Below are positions 63,321-64,000 of a DNA stretch of 64,000 nucleotides, piece by piece. Position 1 is the first letter of the stretch, and the number at the start of each line of letters is the position of its first letter. The stretch spans positions 697,091 to 761,090 of the forward strand of contig JALMQS010000326.1 of assembly GCA_024734495.1 (NCBI GenBank). The letters are read 5' to 3'. A program made the position numbers and the translations under genes. The notes under the pieces were generated by a model. That model saw only the letters and a program-made list of their open reading frames with translations, ran no database searches and was not told the DNA's origin. This DNA is from Forficula auricularia. Taxonomy: Eukaryota > Arthropoda > Insecta > Dermaptera > Forficulidae.

Positions 63321-64000
63321 AAAAGGTTAAATAAAGTTCTAGAACCAGAGAATTTGTGTCCAATTTTGACACTGCCGTTCTTTTAAAGGCTTCGTCATAT
63401 AAACAGCACATAACTTTTATGAGCTTGCGATACGTTTTCCCACTTTGCGGAAACTCATAAAATATGACGAAAAATGTTCCTTTTGATTTTCCACTTTCAA
63501 CGAACGCCAAACGAAAACTACGCAACCGATCAAAAAACTTTCCACTGATTGACAGCTTCAGACAACAACTATCCAAATAACAAAATGTGTTTTACATTTG
63601 GACTACAGCAAACAAACCTAAAATTCAACTGAAGCCACCCTGCCAATTGAAAATCCTAGAATTACTTAGTTTCAACCTTATACATTAAAGCACGACAAAG
63701 GCGTATACATGAAAGAGCACAATATGCGAATGGAAAACCCGGACGGACAGAGGCAGAGAGAAGAATCGACGGAGGACTTCGAAATCGCTTAGTGCTTCGA
63801 GAGTTGTTAAAAGACAAAATTTCTTGGAAAAAAATAGAAAAAATATATAGAAGAAAACTGAAAATTGAAAAAACAGAAGAGCTGGAATGTAAGGAACAGG
63901 TTAAGACGCCAGGGGTTCGGTAAGGGATATTTTAGGTGCAGTGGAAAGACCTATGGTAGATTAGATCATTTTCAGTGTAAAAGATTTGGGATGTAGAAGT
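63321..64000. other. Unassigned sequence at right edge
   Basis: Should be FoxK intron. A plus-strand stretch near 63700-63790 is rich in Arg/Lys codons and could be a transposon scrap, but nothing specific was recognised. Confidence 0.3.

Overview
The window is animal DNA, most likely from an insect. It is strongly AT-rich, its genes are split by GT-AG introns, and much of it consists of eukaryotic transposons: a Gypsy-type LTR element, CR1/Jockey-like and RTE-like LINEs, Tc1/mariner, pogo-like, hAT and Harbinger-like DNA elements, tRNA-derived SINEs and a Helentron-like element. The repeat spectrum resembles hymenopteran or similar insect genomes, but nothing here fixes the species. Two assembly gaps (9170-9569 and 22696-22804) are flanked by duplicated sequence and look like artefacts.

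Five host genes can be reconstructed. LZIC (+, 11648-15254, three coding exons, complete) converges on a ZMYND11/BS69-type chromatin reader (-, 16770-28941, ten coding exons found, first coding exon not found). A 373-residue seven-helix protein resembling a divergent class A GPCR (+, 36432-37553) follows, apparently divergent from ZMYND11. A secreted, probably GPI-anchored protein of 315 residues with mesothelin/stereocilin-like repeats (-, 44489-50966, seven exons) comes next. Finally there is the 3' half of a FoxK transcription factor (-, 55027-59512), whose FHA domain and first half of the forkhead domain lie off the right edge. These genes do not form a pathway; two encode chromatin/transcription proteins and the rest are unrelated.

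Layout: 1-893 is the tail of a Tc1-like element carrying a palindromic insertion. 1.9-2.4 kb holds a SINE next to a palindromic element. 4258-8633 is an intact-looking CsRn1-type LTR retrotransposon with identical 211-bp LTRs. 10-29 kb is LZIC and ZMYND11 with repeat-filled introns, including a Tc1-like element split by a 3.5-kb LINE. 29.8-35.6 kb is a TE graveyard: a pogo-like element with a SINE in it, and a hAT inserted in an old LINE. 38-43 kb is MITEs, a Helentron-like element hit by two mariner copies, and a LINE fragment. 45.3-50.4 kb is a TE-swollen intron of the mesothelin-like gene. 59.6-63.4 kb is dispersed and tandem repeats.

The most unusual signal is a set of short, mostly palindromic insertions with 8-12-bp target duplications. 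Three sequence-distinct families (236-734, 2116-2400 and 38400-38634; 12339-12594 and about 58437-58705; 48672-48848) share a hammerhead-ribozyme-like layout: CUGANGA, one extra base, a short hairpin, GAA, then a self-complementary stem. This is a reading by eye, not a folded or tested structure.
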